Assembly: GCF_900174485.1 (NCBI RefSeq)
Contig: NZ_LT837803.1
Location: 1,937,305 to 2,001,304, forward strand
DNA: 64,000 nt
Source: Sterolibacterium denitrificans
GTDB taxonomy: Bacteria > Pseudomonadota > Gammaproteobacteria > Burkholderiales > Rhodocyclaceae
Direction of reading: 5' to 3'
This document shows positions 54,863 to 64,000 of the stretch, piece by piece (within the stretch, counting starts at the first letter, position 1; each line of letters begins with the position of its first letter). A program made the position numbers and the translations under genes. The notes beneath the pieces were generated by a model. That model did no database searches. It had not been told where the DNA came from and saw nothing but the letters and a program-made list of their open reading frames with translations.

Positions 54863-55459
54863 TCAATAATCCCGGCGTTCGTACATCGCCTGCGCGATGG
54901 TGCCGGCATCGGTGAACTCGAGCTCGCCGCCAACCGGCAAGCCACGGGCGATGCGCGTCACCTTGAGGCCGCGGGCATGCAGCATTTCCGAAAGATAATG
55001 CGCGGTGGCCTCGCCTTCATTGGTGAAGTTGGTCGCCATGATGACCTCCTTCACCACCCCGTCGACAGCGCGCTCCAGCAGGCGCTCCAGGTGCAATTCC
55101 CTGGGGCCGAGGCCATCGAGCGGACTCAGGCGCCCCATCAGGACGTAGTAAAGACCGTTGTAGGCGTGAGTCTGCTCCATCATGTTGAGATCGACGGGCA
55201 TTTCGACCACGCAGAGCAGGCTGGCGTCGCGCCGTGACGACAGGCAGCGCTCGCAGATTTCGTCTTCGCTGAAGGTATTGCAGCGCTGGCAGTGGCGAAT
55301 GCGCTGCAAAGCCGCGTTCAGTTCATCGGCGAGTCGCTGGGCGCCGGCCCGTTCACGCTGCAGCAAATGATACGCCATGCGTTGCGCCGACTTCGGCCCG
55401 ACGCCGGGCAGACAACGCAATGCCTCGATCAGTTTATCGAGGGAAGAAGGTGCGGACAC
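54863..55459 (-). CDS. recR: Recombination protein RecR
   Basis: DNA-binding clamp of the RecFOR pathway. The 198-residue protein has the N-terminal helix-hairpin-helix ([18 protein letters not shown]), a zinc finger ([16 protein letters not shown]), and a Toprim domain ([27 protein letters not shown]). It ends the dnaX-ybaB-recR operon, 50 bases after ybaB. Confidence 0.95.
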   Translation of the reverse strand: MSAPSSLDKLIEALRCLPGVGPKSAQRMAYHLLQRERAGAQRLADELNAALQRIRHCQRCNTFSEDEICERCLSSRRDASLLCVVEMPVDLNMMEQTHAYNGLYYVLMGRLSPLDGLGPRELHLERLLERAVDGVVKEVIMATNFTNEGEATAHYLSEMLHARGLKVTRIARGLPVGGELEFTDAGTIAQAMYERRDY

Positions 55460-55509
55460 GGGTCACTCGATAGCCGGTGCGTCACATACTGCTGCGTTGC
55501 GTCTCCGCC

Positions 55510-55833
55510 TCAGAACGGCAATTTCATGCCGGGCGGCAACTGCAGACCCGCAGTGAATCCGGCCATTTTCTCCTGCGTGGTGGCTTCGGCCTTGCGCACG
55601 GCATCATTCACCGCAGCCGCAATCAGGTCTTCGAGCATTTCCTTGTCGTCCATGACGGCCGCATCGATCTGCACGCGGCGCACGTCGTTCTTGCAGGTCA
55701 TCGTCACTTTCACCATGCCGGCACCGGACTGGCCTTCGACTTCGACGGCAGCAAGCTCCTCCTGGGCCTTCACCATGCGCTCCTGCATCTTTTGCGCCTG
55801 CTGCATCAGCCCGGCAATTCCGCCCTTCATCAT
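55510..55833 (-). CDS. ybaB: YbaB/EbfC nucleoid-associated protein
   Basis: A 107-residue DNA-binding protein with the typical start [19 protein letters not shown] and the [14 protein letters not shown] strand. It coats DNA and is thought to help recombination repair with RecR. AGGAG lies eight bases before the ATG at 55833, and the gene follows dnaX after 19 bases. Confidence 0.93.
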   Translation of the reverse strand: MMKGGIAGLMQQAQKMQERMVKAQEELAAVEVEGQSGAGMVKVTMTCKNDVRRVQIDAAVMDDKEMLEDLIAAAVNDAVRKAEATTQEKMAGFTAGLQLPPGMKLPF

Positions 55834-55852
55834 GCTGCTGTCTCCTGAAATA

Positions 55853-57568
55853 TCAAAATAGGGGTTTGATGGATGTTTCGTCGATCGTGGCATCGAACAT
55901 ATCCACCACGTCACGGACGAAAGCATCCTGCTCGATCGAGGCGACGGCGCGATCCTGGCGCTCACGCTGAATCTGGCGATTGCGCTCGACCGGCGTTTCC
56001 GTCGCGGTATCGGCCAGAATGATTTCCAGCCGCAGCGGCCGGCCAAAATGCCGCTGCAATTCGTTTTCCAGCTTGTCCTGCGAAGGTTTGCCGAGCAGGA
56101 ATTGATGCGCCGGCGGCAGCCGCAAGGTGATTTTTTTCTCGTCGACATCCACCAGTTCGCAATGCTGAGCCAGGCTGCGCACCATGCCGCCCAGCGACAT
56201 GGAGACGCAGGTGCCATGCCAGTCGACAGCTGCTGCGCCGGGTTCAGGCCGGGCCGCGACTGGCGGTGCGGATGAGGTAGATGATGAGGGTGGTACGGCT
56301 GCTACGGACGATGCGGGTGATGGCGCTGGCACGCGCGGCGGAGCGCTGACGGCCGCGGCATCAGGCGGTTCCGTTGCGCGGACACTTGCGGGCGCGGTTG
56401 CGTTCGCCGTAGCCGCTGCTGCAGGCGCGCTTGCAAGCCGAGGCCGGCCTTGCGTCATGCCCCCCAGCGCGGCGGGTGACTCCGGACGGAAGGCGAACAG
56501 GCGCAGCAGCGTCATGCTGAAGCCGGCCGCTTCATCCGGCGCGAGCGCCAGGTCGTCACGACCGTGAATCACGATCTGATAGGCCAGTTGCAGGAATTCG
56601 GCATCGAATGCGGTCTCGCCCGTGGCGTAGGGGGCCAGACGCTGGCGTTCGCTCTCGTCGCTGAGCGCCTGCGGCGCAAATTGCAGCAGGGCGATGCGAT
56701 GAAACAGCGTGGCCAGTTCCTGCAGCGCAGAGTCGAAAGACAGGCTGCGCGCATCCATGGTTTCAGCGGCATTCATCAACGCGGCAACGTCTCCCGCCGC
56801 CAGCGCATCGAGAATTTCGTACAGATAATCGTCGCCGACCGTACCCAGCATGTCGCGCACATTCTCTTCCTCGACGCGCCCGGCGCCGTGGGCGATGGCC
56901 TGGTCGAGCAGGCTCAGCGCATCGCGCATGCTGCCGGCTGCCGCCTTGGCCAGATGCTTGAGCGCGGCAGGCTCGCAGGACACGCCCTCCTCTTCGAGGA
57001 TGCGCGTCAGGTGGCCGATGATGTGCGACTGCGGCATCTGCTTGAGATTGAACTGCAGGCAGCGCGACAGCACGGTAACCGGAATCTTCTGCGGATCGGT
57101 GGTGGCAAGGATGAACTTGATGTGCTCGGGCGGCTCTTCCAGGGTCTTCAGCATGGCGTTGAAGGCCGAGTTGGAGAGCATGTGCACTTCGTCGATCACA
57201 TACACCTTGAAGCGCCCGCGCGTCGGCGCGTAGGTGGCGTTTTCCAGCAGTTGGCGCATCTCGTCGACCTTGGTATTGGTCGCCGCATCGACTTCGATCA
57301 GATCGACGAAACGCCCGCTGTCGATTTCGACGCAGGCCGAACAGCTTCCGCAGGGCGTGGCGGTGATGCCGCTCTCGCAATTCAGCGCCTTGGCCATGAT
57401 GCGCGCGATGGTGGTCTTGCCCACGCCGCGCGTGCCGGTAAAGAGATAGGCGTGATGCAGACGCTGCTGTTCCAGCGCATGGGTCAGCGCGCGCACGACG
57501 TGTTCCTGACCAACCAGGCTGGCAAACGACCTGGGGCGCCATTTGCGCGCAAGGACCTGGTAGCTCAT
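55853..57568 (-). CDS. dnaX: DNA polymerase III subunit gamma/tau
   Basis: AAA+ clamp-loader ATPase of 571 residues. Residues 1-370 hold Walker A ([13 protein letters not shown]), a Cys4 zinc module beginning CESG...[15 protein letters not shown] (Walker B) and the sensor segment [11 protein letters not shown] Pro/Ala/Ser-rich linker (about 375-450) separates the C-terminal tau domain. A run of seven A at about residue 508 (56130-56136) is a possible slippage site. It heads the dnaX-ybaB-recR operon. Confidence 0.95.
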   Translation of the reverse strand: MSYQVLARKWRPRSFASLVGQEHVVRALTHALEQQRLHHAYLFTGTRGVGKTTIARIMAKALNCESGITATPCGSCSACVEIDSGRFVDLIEVDAATNTKVDEMRQLLENATYAPTRGRFKVYVIDEVHMLSNSAFNAMLKTLEEPPEHIKFILATTDPQKIPVTVLSRCLQFNLKQMPQSHIIGHLTRILEEEGVSCEPAALKHLAKAAAGSMRDALSLLDQAIAHGAGRVEEENVRDMLGTVGDDYLYEILDALAAGDVAALMNAAETMDARSLSFDSALQELATLFHRIALLQFAPQALSDESERQRLAPYATGETAFDAEFLQLAYQIVIHGRDDLALAPDEAAGFSMTLLRLFAFRPESPAALGGMTQGRPRLASAPAAAATANATAPASVRATEPPDAAAVSAPPRVPAPSPASSVAAVPPSSSTSSAPPVAARPEPGAAAVDWHGTCVSMSLGGMVRSLAQHCELVDVDEKKITLRLPPAHQFLLGKPSQDKLENELQRHFGRPLRLEIILADTATETPVERNRQIQRERQDRAVASIEQDAFVRDVVDMFDATIDETSIKPLF

Positions 57569-57702
57569 GCGGATTTACTGGGTGGGATGGAAGGGTGCGG
57601 TATGACTTTGGGCATTGCAACAGCCAGCAATGCGACGATCAGCCAATGATTCAGCCGGACAAATGGCCAGCGAGCCTGTGGCGCTGGCATGTTGCAGAAA
57701 AA

Positions 57703-57808
57703 GGGTTGGCGAGCCTTGCCCCCGGCACTTGCGGTAAACAGCTGTGGCTGCTTCCTTCCGGACCTGACCAGATTCACCATCCCGCAATGCGGGGAGGCCC
57801 GCCAGCGC
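57703..57808 (-). ncRNA. ffs: Signal recognition particle 4.5S RNA
   Basis: The minus strand carries the conserved SRP core CAGGTCCGGAAGGAAGCAGC with flanking helices: 5' GGCGGGCCT pairs with 3' AGGCTCGCC. A TAGAAT -10 element is at 57816-57811, and the 3' end is followed by TTTTT. Position just upstream of dnaX is typical. It binds Ffh to target membrane proteins. Confidence 0.93.
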
Positions 57809-57880
57809 GAATTCTAGCAGATCGCCAGCCGGCATGCGGCGCATCGTGCAGTGACGGACGGCAAATGCAGCCGGATGCCG

Positions 57881-58477
57881 CTAGGCCGGATTTTCCGCCG
57901 GTTTCTCCGCGGCGGCCGGGGCTTCGGTTTCATCCGGCAGAATCGATCCGCCAAAAACCTGTTCTCCGCTGGCCGGCAGGACGATATTGCCCAGCATCAG
58001 CCAGGTTTTGGCAGTGTCTTCGAGCATGACCGTCCAGTGGCCTTCTGCAGGCAGCCTGAACTGGCCGACATAATGATCGCCTTGCCGGGTCAGCGTCTGC
58101 ACCTGATCCAGCCCGGCCCGCGTCGGGTGCGAAATGGTGACGCGCAGCGCAGCGGGAGGCTCGAAGCCGGGACCTGCCGCAGCAAGGCGCACGATGATCT
58201 GGTCGAGCTCCATCGTCAGCCCTGCCTCCAGGCCCATCTCTCGGGCACGTTCGCTGAGCTTCAGCGTCTGGTTGATGGCCAGGCCCTGACGGTAATAATT
58301 CTCGGTGACCAGACCGTCATCGGTACGAATGGCCAGCCACAGGGTAATGAAACTGGCGACCACGACGACGAGCGGCCCCGCCATCAGCAGCCATGGCCAG
58401 CGGTGCCGATACCAGGGCGCGCCGGCAGCAGGCGTCATGCCGTTCATGGTGTTCGGGCTATGCGATTTATTCGTCAT
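57881..58477 (-). CDS. fixH: FixH/CcoH-family protein
   Basis: Assembly factor for cbb3 oxidase, 198 residues. One membrane helix (about 28-50; WPWLLMAGPLVVVVASFITL) precedes a periplasmic FixH domain starting DDGLVTENYYRQGLAIN. The C-terminus is Ala/Pro/Glu-rich. It overlaps ccoG by four bases and is the last gene of the cco operon in this window. Confidence 0.88.
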   Translation of the reverse strand: MTNKSHSPNTMNGMTPAAGAPWYRHRWPWLLMAGPLVVVVASFITLWLAIRTDDGLVTENYYRQGLAINQTLKLSERAREMGLEAGLTMELDQIIVRLAAAGPGFEPPAALRVTISHPTRAGLDQVQTLTRQGDHYVGQFRLPAEGHWTVMLEDTAKTWLMLGNIVLPASGEQVFGGSILPDETEAPAAAEKPAENPA

Positions 58478-59907
58478 GGCATCAGAAAGCTGGCTTTTTC
58501 ACGTACGGCCACCGTGGCATCGGCGGTATCGGTGACATTGAAATGGATCAGGTTCTTGCCCTGACGGCCTGACTCGGCAGGTACGCGAATCGCCACTGGC
58601 ACCGTCAAGGTGCCGGCAGGCGGAATTTCGACGACATGGTCGCCGATGAAATCGGCACCCGCCAGGCCGGTGATGGCGATGGAATAACGCCGCGTCTCCT
58701 CGCTGACATTCATGATCTGCAGGCGGTAGAGATTTTCGATCATGCCTTCGTCGGTTTCACGCGACATGACGCCGCGATCCCGAATCACATCGACGCGCAC
58801 AGGCAGACGCGTGGCGATGCCCCAGGCCGTGGCGCCGACCAGCAGCGCCAGAATGACGCCATACACCAGGGTGCGCGGACGAATCAGGTGAGCGGCGATC
58901 TCCTTGCCGCCCCAGTGCCGTTCGAGCGCATGCTCGGTCGAGTAGCGGATCAGGCCACGCGGATAGCCGACCTTGTCCATCACCTGGTCACAGGCGTCGA
59001 TGCAGGCGGAACAGCCGATGCACTCGTACTGCAGGCCGTCGCGGATGTCGATGCCGGTCGGACAGACCTGCACGCAAATGCCGCAATCGACGCAATCGCC
59101 CTTCCCTGCCGTCTTGTAGTCCTCATTCTTCTTGCGCGGCCCGCGCGGCTCGCCGCGCTCGCTGTCATAAGTCACCACCAGCGTATCCGGATCGAACATC
59201 ACGCTCTGGAAGCGCGCATACGGACACATGAACAGGCACATCTGCTCGCGCAGAAAGCCCGCATTGCCGTAGGTAGCCAGCCCATAGAAGAATATCCAGA
59301 AGATTTCCCACGGCCCGAGGCTGAAAGTCATGACTTCATGCACCAGCGTCCTGACCGGCGTGAAGTAACCGACGAAGGTGAAGCCGGTCCACAGTGAAAT
59401 CAGCAGATAGACGCCGTGCTTGGCGGCCTTGAGGCGGAATTTGCGCGCGTCCATCGGCTGCTGATCGAGCTTCTGGCGCACGTTGTAGGGGCCTTCGATC
59501 TTTTCCTCGATCCAGAGGAAGAGTTCCGTAAACAAGGTCTGCGGGCAGGCATAGCCACAGAACAGGCGTCCGCCGATGGCGGTGAACAGGAACAGGCCGT
59601 AAGCCGAAATGATCAGCAGCAAGGCCAGGTAGATGACGTCCTGCGGCCAGAAAATCAGGTCGAAGACGTAGAACTTGCGTTCGGTCAGATCGAACAGAAA
59701 AGCCTGACGGCCATTCCAGGGCAGCCAGCAAAGCCCGTAGAAAACGGATTGGATCGCCCAGAAGAAAATCCAGCGCCAGGTGGTGAAGACTCCCGTGATC
59801 GAGCGCGGGTAGATCTTGCGGTTGACGGCCATGAACCGGGACTTGTCCGGTTTCCCCTCGCCTGGCTTCGCTGCAGGTGAGGACGAGGATGGCGTAGGCT
59901 GATTCAT
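58474..59907 (-). CDS. ccoG: Cytochrome c oxidase accessory protein CcoG
   Basis: Polyferredoxin-like membrane protein (477 residues) that handles copper for cbb3 oxidase maturation. It has membrane segments, the CGYACPQ motif, and a double cluster region (CVDCGICVQVCPTGID then ECIGCSACIDACDQ), followed by a C-terminal Ig-like periplasmic domain. The ATG at 59907 gives the family N-terminus. It follows ccoP after a terminator-like hairpin, so expression may be partly uncoupled. Confidence 0.93.
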   Translation of the reverse strand: MNQPTPSSSSPAAKPGEGKPDKSRFMAVNRKIYPRSITGVFTTWRWIFFWAIQSVFYGLCWLPWNGRQAFLFDLTERKFYVFDLIFWPQDVIYLALLLIISAYGLFLFTAIGGRLFCGYACPQTLFTELFLWIEEKIEGPYNVRQKLDQQPMDARKFRLKAAKHGVYLLISLWTGFTFVGYFTPVRTLVHEVMTFSLGPWEIFWIFFYGLATYGNAGFLREQMCLFMCPYARFQSVMFDPDTLVVTYDSERGEPRGPRKKNEDYKTAGKGDCVDCGICVQVCPTGIDIRDGLQYECIGCSACIDACDQVMDKVGYPRGLIRYSTEHALERHWGGKEIAAHLIRPRTLVYGVILALLVGATAWGIATRLPVRVDVIRDRGVMSRETDEGMIENLYRLQIMNVSEETRRYSIAITGLAGADFIGDHVVEIPPAGTLTVPVAIRVPAESGRQGKNLIHFNVTDTADATVAVREKASFLMP

Positions 59908-60046
59908 GCAACTGACCTCTATGCTGCCTGGCGCCATCGCTCTGCGAATCGCATCATTGGCGCCTGATTGAAACTTGCAGTCCCGCCAGCCCGATGCCCG
60001 GAGAAATCAGACCCTGCGGCCAACGCGGGAATGGCGGGTTAAAACG

Positions 60047-60073
60047 AAAATCCCCGGAATGACCGGGGATTTT
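60047..60073 (-). terminator. Terminator/attenuator after ccoP
   Basis: AAAATCCCCGG, five bases, CCGGGGATTTT: a perfect 11-base stem with A and T tracts on both sides, ten bases beyond the ccoP stop and before ccoG. Confidence 0.85.
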
Positions 60074-60082
60074 ACAGATCAT

Positions 60083-61075
60083 TCACTCACCGGCCTCGGG
60101 AGCCGCGGGAGCATCGGCCGCTCCTGCATCCATCGAGTCGGCTGCCGTCTGCTCTTCTTCGGCAGGGGCAACGCCACCACCCAGGCCATAGACATAGGCC
60201 GTCAGCAAATGCACCTTGGCCTCTCCCAGCCGTTCGCGATGCTCGGGCATCTGGTTGCTGCGTCCCTTGGTGATGGTCTCGACGATGACTTCCTCACGGC
60301 TGCCGTACAGCCAGACCTTGTCGGTCAGGTTGGGAGCGCCGAGCATCTGGTTGCCCTTGCCATCCGCGCCGTGGCAAGCCGTGCAGGCTGCCTCGAAACG
60401 CACCTTGCCCTTGGCGGCAAGGATGCTGTCGTTGGCCAGGCCCGACAGCGAACGCACATAGTTGGCCACTTCCCTGGCACCCGAAGCGCCACCCACGGCA
60501 TCCGGATTGCCGCCATAGGCGGGCATCATCCCGTTACGCCCATCCAGGATGGTGGTCCGGATGGCCTCGGGCGTGCCGCCGTACAGCCAGTCGCCATCGG
60601 TCAGGTTCGGGAAGCCCTTGGCGCCCTTGGCATCGGAGCCATGGCACTGCGCGCAATAGGTCAGGAACAAGGTCTTGCCCATCTCGCGGGCATGGGCGTC
60701 ACCGGCCAGGGTGACGACATCCTGTTTCTGGAAGGCTTCGTAAATCGGATCGTATTGGGCCTTGGCGGCAGCCATTTCCTTTTCATACTGATTCTGCGAA
60801 GTCCAGCCGAAGATACCGGCAAAATGTCCCAGCCCCGGATACAGCGCCAGATAGACCAGCGAAAAGATCACCGTCAGGTAATACAACCAGCGCCACCAGT
60901 TGGGCAGCGGGTTGTTGTATTCCTCCAGCGACTCATCCCATAGATGCCCGGTCGTCTTCCCCGGCGTGGTCTGGGCGCGATCCTGCACCCAAAGCAGCAC
61001 GGCGCAGGCCAATACACTGACCAGCACGATCAGTACGATGTAGATATTCCAGAAACCAGAAAAATCTTGACTCAT
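60083..61075 (-). CDS. ccoP: cbb3-type cytochrome c oxidase subunit III
   Basis: Di-haem c subunit that passes electrons into the oxidase. The 330-residue protein has two N-terminal membrane helices (VLIVLVSVLACAVLLWVQ and LYYLTVIFSLVYLALYPG) and two haem sites, CAQCH and CTACH, with Met ligands in the NGMMPAYGG and SNQMPEH segments. The C-terminus is Ala/Glu-rich. It follows ccoQ by 32 bases. Confidence 0.95.
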   Translation of the reverse strand: MSQDFSGFWNIYIVLIVLVSVLACAVLLWVQDRAQTTPGKTTGHLWDESLEEYNNPLPNWWRWLYYLTVIFSLVYLALYPGLGHFAGIFGWTSQNQYEKEMAAAKAQYDPIYEAFQKQDVVTLAGDAHAREMGKTLFLTYCAQCHGSDAKGAKGFPNLTDGDWLYGGTPEAIRTTILDGRNGMMPAYGGNPDAVGGASGAREVANYVRSLSGLANDSILAAKGKVRFEAACTACHGADGKGNQMLGAPNLTDKVWLYGSREEVIVETITKGRSNQMPEHRERLGEAKVHLLTAYVYGLGGGVAPAEEEQTAADSMDAGAADAPAAPEAGE

Positions 61076-61107
61076 GATGTCGTCCCTTGCTCCTTGACGC
61101 TGCCGGA

Positions 61108-61278
61108 TTACCTGCGATTGCCAGGTTCCGGCCCGCTGTCATCCTCTTCCGTAAAAGGCAATTGCGCCGCTTCGTCGAACGCCTGCCGACGTTTGCCGCT
61201 GTAGGACCACCAGACGATGCCGACAAAGATGAGCAGCATCAGTACGGTAAGTGCGGCACGCAGATCGTTGGTATCCAT
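61108..61278 (-). CDS. ccoQ: cbb3-type oxidase subunit CcoQ
   Basis: A 56-residue single-helix protein starting MDTNDLRAALTVLMLL, with a membrane helix (about 9-26; VGIVWWSYSGKRRQAFDEA after it) and an acidic tail. Length, topology and location between ccoO and ccoP identify it. It stabilises the oxidase complex. Confidence 0.9.
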   Translation of the reverse strand: MDTNDLRAALTVLMLLIFVGIVWWSYSGKRRQAFDEAAQLPFTEEDDSGPEPGNRR

Positions 61279-61305
61279 GGCGCTTGCCTCGCTCGTTGGG
61301 TGCGT

Positions 61306-61905
61306 TTATTTGAGTGCCGTGCCCAGGCCCTGCAGATAGGCAACCAGGCAATCAAGCTCGGTCATGCCTGCCGTTGCCTCGCGTGCGCCGGCGATATCCT
61401 CGTCGGTGTAGGGCACGCCTACCGAACGCAGGGCGCGCATCTTGGCCTCGATGTCATCATTCTTTGCAGGGCGATCCAGCCAGTAATAGGCCGGCATGTT
61501 CGACTCCGGCACCACATCGCGAGGCTGCAACAGGTGCACGCGATGCCAATGGTCCGAATAACGTCCGCCGACCCGCGCCAGATCCGGGCCGGTACGCTTC
61601 GAGCCCCACTGGAAGGGATGGTCATACACCGACTCGCCCGCGACCGAATAATGACCATAGCGCTCGGTCTCCGCGCGGAACGGCCGGATCATCTGCGAAT
61701 GACAGCCATAGCAGCCTTCGCGGATGTAGATGTCGCGCCCGATCAGGCTGGGCGCATCGTAGGGCTTGAGGCCGGCGACAGGCTCGGTGGTCGACTTGTG
61801 GAAGAACAGTGGGACGATTTCGAGCAAACCGCCGACACTGACGACCAGAACGATCAGAACGATCATCAGGCCGATGTTTTTTTCAATGGTATCGTGCTTC
61901 AGCAT
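61306..61905 (-). CDS. ccoO: cbb3-type cytochrome c oxidase subunit II
   Basis: Mono-haem c subunit of 199 residues with one N-terminal membrane helix ([20 protein letters not shown]) and the haem site in [15 protein letters not shown]. The Met ligand lies in [11 protein letters not shown]. It lies 18 bases after ccoN in the ccoNOQP operon. Confidence 0.96.
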   Translation of the reverse strand: MLKHDTIEKNIGLMIVLIVLVVSVGGLLEIVPLFFHKSTTEPVAGLKPYDAPSLIGRDIYIREGCYGCHSQMIRPFRAETERYGHYSVAGESVYDHPFQWGSKRTGPDLARVGGRYSDHWHRVHLLQPRDVVPESNMPAYYWLDRPAKNDDIEAKMRALRSVGVPYTDEDIAGAREATAGMTELDCLVAYLQGLGTALK

Positions 61906-61923
61906 GATTGCGATCCTCGGTTC

Positions 61924-63360
61924 TCAAGCGTGGGCATGGCCGGCAGCGGGAGCCAACACCGGCGCGTCGCTGGCCTTGCCGGCCGCCATGGTCATGAACA
62001 TGTTGTAGGCCATGATGACCATGCCGGTCAGGAAGCACAGGCCGCCTGCCAAACGAATCATGTAGAACGGGTAGGTATCCTTGACCACTTCGGCAAAGGC
62101 GTAGGTCAGGGTGCCATCCGGATTGGTCGCCCGCCACATCATCCCCTGCATGACGCCGGAGATCCACATCGCGGCGATATAGAGCACCACGCCGATGGTG
62201 GCGATCCAGAAATGCGTGTTGATGAGCCTGACGCTGTACATCTCGGCGCGGCCGTAGAGGCGCGGGATCATGTAATAGAGGCCGCCGATGGAAACCATCG
62301 CCACCCAGCCCAGCGCCCCGGAATGCACGTGGCCGACCGTCCAGTCGGTGTAGTGCGACAGGGCATTCACCGTCTTGATCGCCATCATCGGCCCTTCGAA
62401 GGTCGACATGCCGTAGAAGGACAGCGAGGTGACGAGGAATTTCAGGATCGGATCGTCGCGCAGTTTCTGCCACGCGCCCGACAGGGTCATGATGCCGTTG
62501 ATCATGCCGCCCCAGCTCGGCGCCAGCAGGATCAGGGAAAAGAGCATGCCAACCGATTGCGTCCAGTCGGGCAGCGCCGTGTAATGCAAGTGGTGCGGAC
62601 CAGCCCACATGTAGGTGAAGATCAGCGCCCAGAAGTGCACCACCGACAGACGGTAGGAATACACCGGACGACCGGCCTGCTTCGGCACAAAGTAATACAT
62701 GATGCCGAGGAAGCCGGCGGTCAGGAAGAAACCGACCGCATTGTGGCCGTACCACCACTGGATCATCGCATCCTGCGCACCGGCATAGGCGGAATAGGAT
62801 TTCATCGGCCAGAAGCTGACGGGCACCTCGGCGCTATTGACGATGTGCAGCAAGGCCACCGCGAGAATGAAGCCGCCATAGAACCAGTTGGCGACATAGA
62901 TGTGCGAGGTCTTGCGCTGGACGATGGTGCCGAAGAAAACGATCGCATAGCTGACCCATACCACGGCGATCAGAATGTCGATCGGCCACTCCAGTTCGGC
63001 GTACTCCTTGGCCGAGGTAAAGCCCATCGGCAGGGTGATCGCCGCCAGAAGAATGACCAGTTGCCAGCCCCAGAAGGTAAAGGCCGCCAACTTTGGCGCA
63101 AACAGCGGCGTATGGCAGGTGCGCTGCACCACGTAGTAGGAGGTGGAAATCAGGGCGCAACCGCCAAATGCGAAAATCACCGCATTGGTATGAAGCGGTC
63201 GTAGCCTGCCGTATGACAGCCACTCGACGACATTCAGATCCGGCCAGATCAGCTGTGCGGCGCAGATCACGCCCACCAGCATGCCGACGACACCCCAGAT
63301 CACTGTCATCACTGCGAACTGCCGTACGACTTTATAGTTGTAAGTCGCTTGCGATTGCAT
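61924..63360 (-). CDS. ccoN: cbb3-type cytochrome c oxidase subunit I
   Basis: Catalytic haem-copper subunit (478 residues, twelve membrane helices) that reduces O2 at low concentrations. Haem and CuB histidines are visible in [33 protein letters not shown] and [24 protein letters not shown]. The ATG at 63360 gives the usual short N-terminus. First gene of the cco operon. Confidence 0.96.
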   Translation of the reverse strand: MQSQATYNYKVVRQFAVMTVIWGVVGMLVGVICAAQLIWPDLNVVEWLSYGRLRPLHTNAVIFAFGGCALISTSYYVVQRTCHTPLFAPKLAAFTFWGWQLVILLAAITLPMGFTSAKEYAELEWPIDILIAVVWVSYAIVFFGTIVQRKTSHIYVANWFYGGFILAVALLHIVNSAEVPVSFWPMKSYSAYAGAQDAMIQWWYGHNAVGFFLTAGFLGIMYYFVPKQAGRPVYSYRLSVVHFWALIFTYMWAGPHHLHYTALPDWTQSVGMLFSLILLAPSWGGMINGIMTLSGAWQKLRDDPILKFLVTSLSFYGMSTFEGPMMAIKTVNALSHYTDWTVGHVHSGALGWVAMVSIGGLYYMIPRLYGRAEMYSVRLINTHFWIATIGVVLYIAAMWISGVMQGMMWRATNPDGTLTYAFAEVVKDTYPFYMIRLAGGLCFLTGMVIMAYNMFMTMAAGKASDAPVLAPAAGHAHA

Positions 63361-63419
63361 GATGGTCCATCCTCTCAAGAAAAAAACAACTCAACGCAAG
63401 TCAGCCTGGCGCTCCGCAT

Positions 63420-63456
63420 ACATCGTGCACACTGCGCACATATCGACGCACGATGT
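63420..63456. promoter_or_regulatory. Inverted repeat upstream of ccoN
   Basis: ACATCGTGC (63420-63428) and GCACGATGT (63448-63456) form a perfect 9-base inverted repeat, 60 bases before ccoN. A weaker TTGTT/AACAA repeat lies at 63514-63529. No canonical FNR/Anr box (TTGAT-N4-ATCAA) was found in 63361-63616. Confidence 0.45.
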
Positions 63457-63616
63457 GCAAGGAATATGCAGACATCCAACTGCCACAATTTTGAAGCGGT
63501 TATTATGAAGCACTTGTTTAAAATAACAAATATTTTTGTCTGAAGTGTTGCCCGGGAAGCGTTTGGCTCCGCGCCAGAATGCCCCACCTGCCCAGGCACC
63601 ACCCCGTCCACTCCGC

Positions 63617-64000
63617 TCAGAAGCGCCAGCCGATGCCAACGCCAATCGCCAGCGGATCGAGCTTCACTTCGCTGACCTTGACCCCGGCATCGGTACGAAT
63701 ATCGCTTTGGATATAAATCTTCTTGAGGTCGACATTCAGGTACATGTTGTCCGAGAGCTTGAAATCGAAGCCGATCTGCAGCGCGGCGCCGACCGAATCG
63801 CGATCCAGATGGAGACCGGTCACACCGGGCACCGCGAGATTGACGCCGGATACCCTCGTGTAGTTGATGCCGGCGCCGACATAGGGCCCGAAGGCGGCAT
63901 CCGGCATGAAATGGTATTGCAGCAGCAAGGTCGGCGGCAAGTGCTTGAAGCTGCCCGCCTTGAACGGGCCGAGCGCGCTGGCCGTGACATTGACGTCATG
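63617..64000 (-). CDS. ompW: OmpW-family outer membrane protein (5' end outside window)
   Basis: C-terminal 127 residues of a small beta-barrel. Typical are PPTLLLQYHF, GPYVGAGINYTR, GFDFKLSDNMYLNVDLKKIY and the terminal GVGIGWRF with aromatic last residue. The frame is open to the right edge. OmpW-type barrels let small hydrophobic compounds cross the outer membrane. Confidence 0.9.
   Translation of the reverse strand, partial: HDVNVTASALGPFKAGSFKHLPPTLLLQYHFMPDAAFGPYVGAGINYTRVSGVNLAVPGVTGLHLDRDSVGAALQIGFDFKLSDNMYLNVDLKKIYIQSDIRTDAGVKVSEVKLDPLAIGVGIGWRF

Noticed and set aside
63514-63529. TTGTTTAAAATAACAA as an FNR/Anr box upstream of ccoN
   Set aside because: The spacing is six bases instead of four and the arms are TTGTT/AACAA, not TTGAT/ATCAA.
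1-64000. CRISPR arrays or cas genes
   Set aside because: No regularly spaced direct repeats of 25-40 bases and no Cas-like proteins were seen.

Overview
The window looks like chromosomal DNA of a high-GC betaproteobacterium, most likely a member of the Rhodocyclales/Sterolibacteriaceae group. This is inferred from gene content and protein style: cbb3 oxidase, Pst/Pho locus, bioAFD, ffs-dnaX-ybaB-recR, benzoyl-CoA-reductase-like genes, an aryl-CoA ligase and a PAPS-type sulfotransferase. No rRNA or marker gene is present to fix the taxon. Most of the window is dense, with genes overlapping by 1-4 bases in operons.

Layout. 1-3208 (minus): methyltransferase, TIM-barrel isomerase and a truncated cyanophycin-synthetase-like ATP-grasp ligase. 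3311-9992: translation genes prfC, lysS, mnmC, gltX. 10066-16923 (plus): a complete phosphate regulon pstSCAB-phoU-phoB-phoR with a Pho box in front of pstS and a hairpin between pstS and pstC. 16780-20466 (minus): bioA-bioF-bioD-yqaA. 20768-27018: nhaR-type regulator, htpX, terC-type membrane protein, a hydrolase divergent from a tetR gene with a striking nested operator, and a CrtI-like FAD oxidoreductase ended by a strong terminator. 27291-28484: membrane diguanylate cyclase.

28530-34308 (minus) is a metabolic operon: EamA transporter, bcrC-like, bcrB-like, bcrD-like, a 38-residue membrane microprotein, and a methyltransferase. It keeps the order of a class I benzoyl-CoA reductase operon but lacks the A subunit, so it may be a three-gene radical reductase/dehydratase with a homodimeric activator. 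34399-38585: pilU-like ATPase, dapE, prmB, a glutaredoxin-like protein without CxxC, and a small acidic protein.

38600-46700 is the accessory part. It holds an antitoxin-like ORF fused to a copied tail of the neighbouring sulfotransferase gene, the sulfotransferase itself, and then what I read as a decayed integron. A fossil intI (N-terminal part only, interrupted by UGA) points away from a series of small AT-richer genes separated by attC-like sites, with an IS110/IS1111-type transposase inside the array. Cassette products are unknown proteins, tiny membrane proteins, an isoprenylcysteine-methyltransferase-like protein and a GNAT acetyltransferase. A mycobacterial Rv2952-like methyltransferase lies on the opposite strand within the array.

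46750-64000 returns to core genes: DUF2157/GDYXXLXY pair, di-haem peroxidase, prfB with its programmed frameshift, RidA and an aryl-CoA ligase, slyX, a periplasmic parvulin, recR-ybaB-dnaX-ffs, and the ccoNOQP-ccoG-fixH operon for the high-affinity terminal oxidase. The window ends inside an ompW-type porin gene. The two most unusual regions are the fossil integron and the A-less bcr-like operon.
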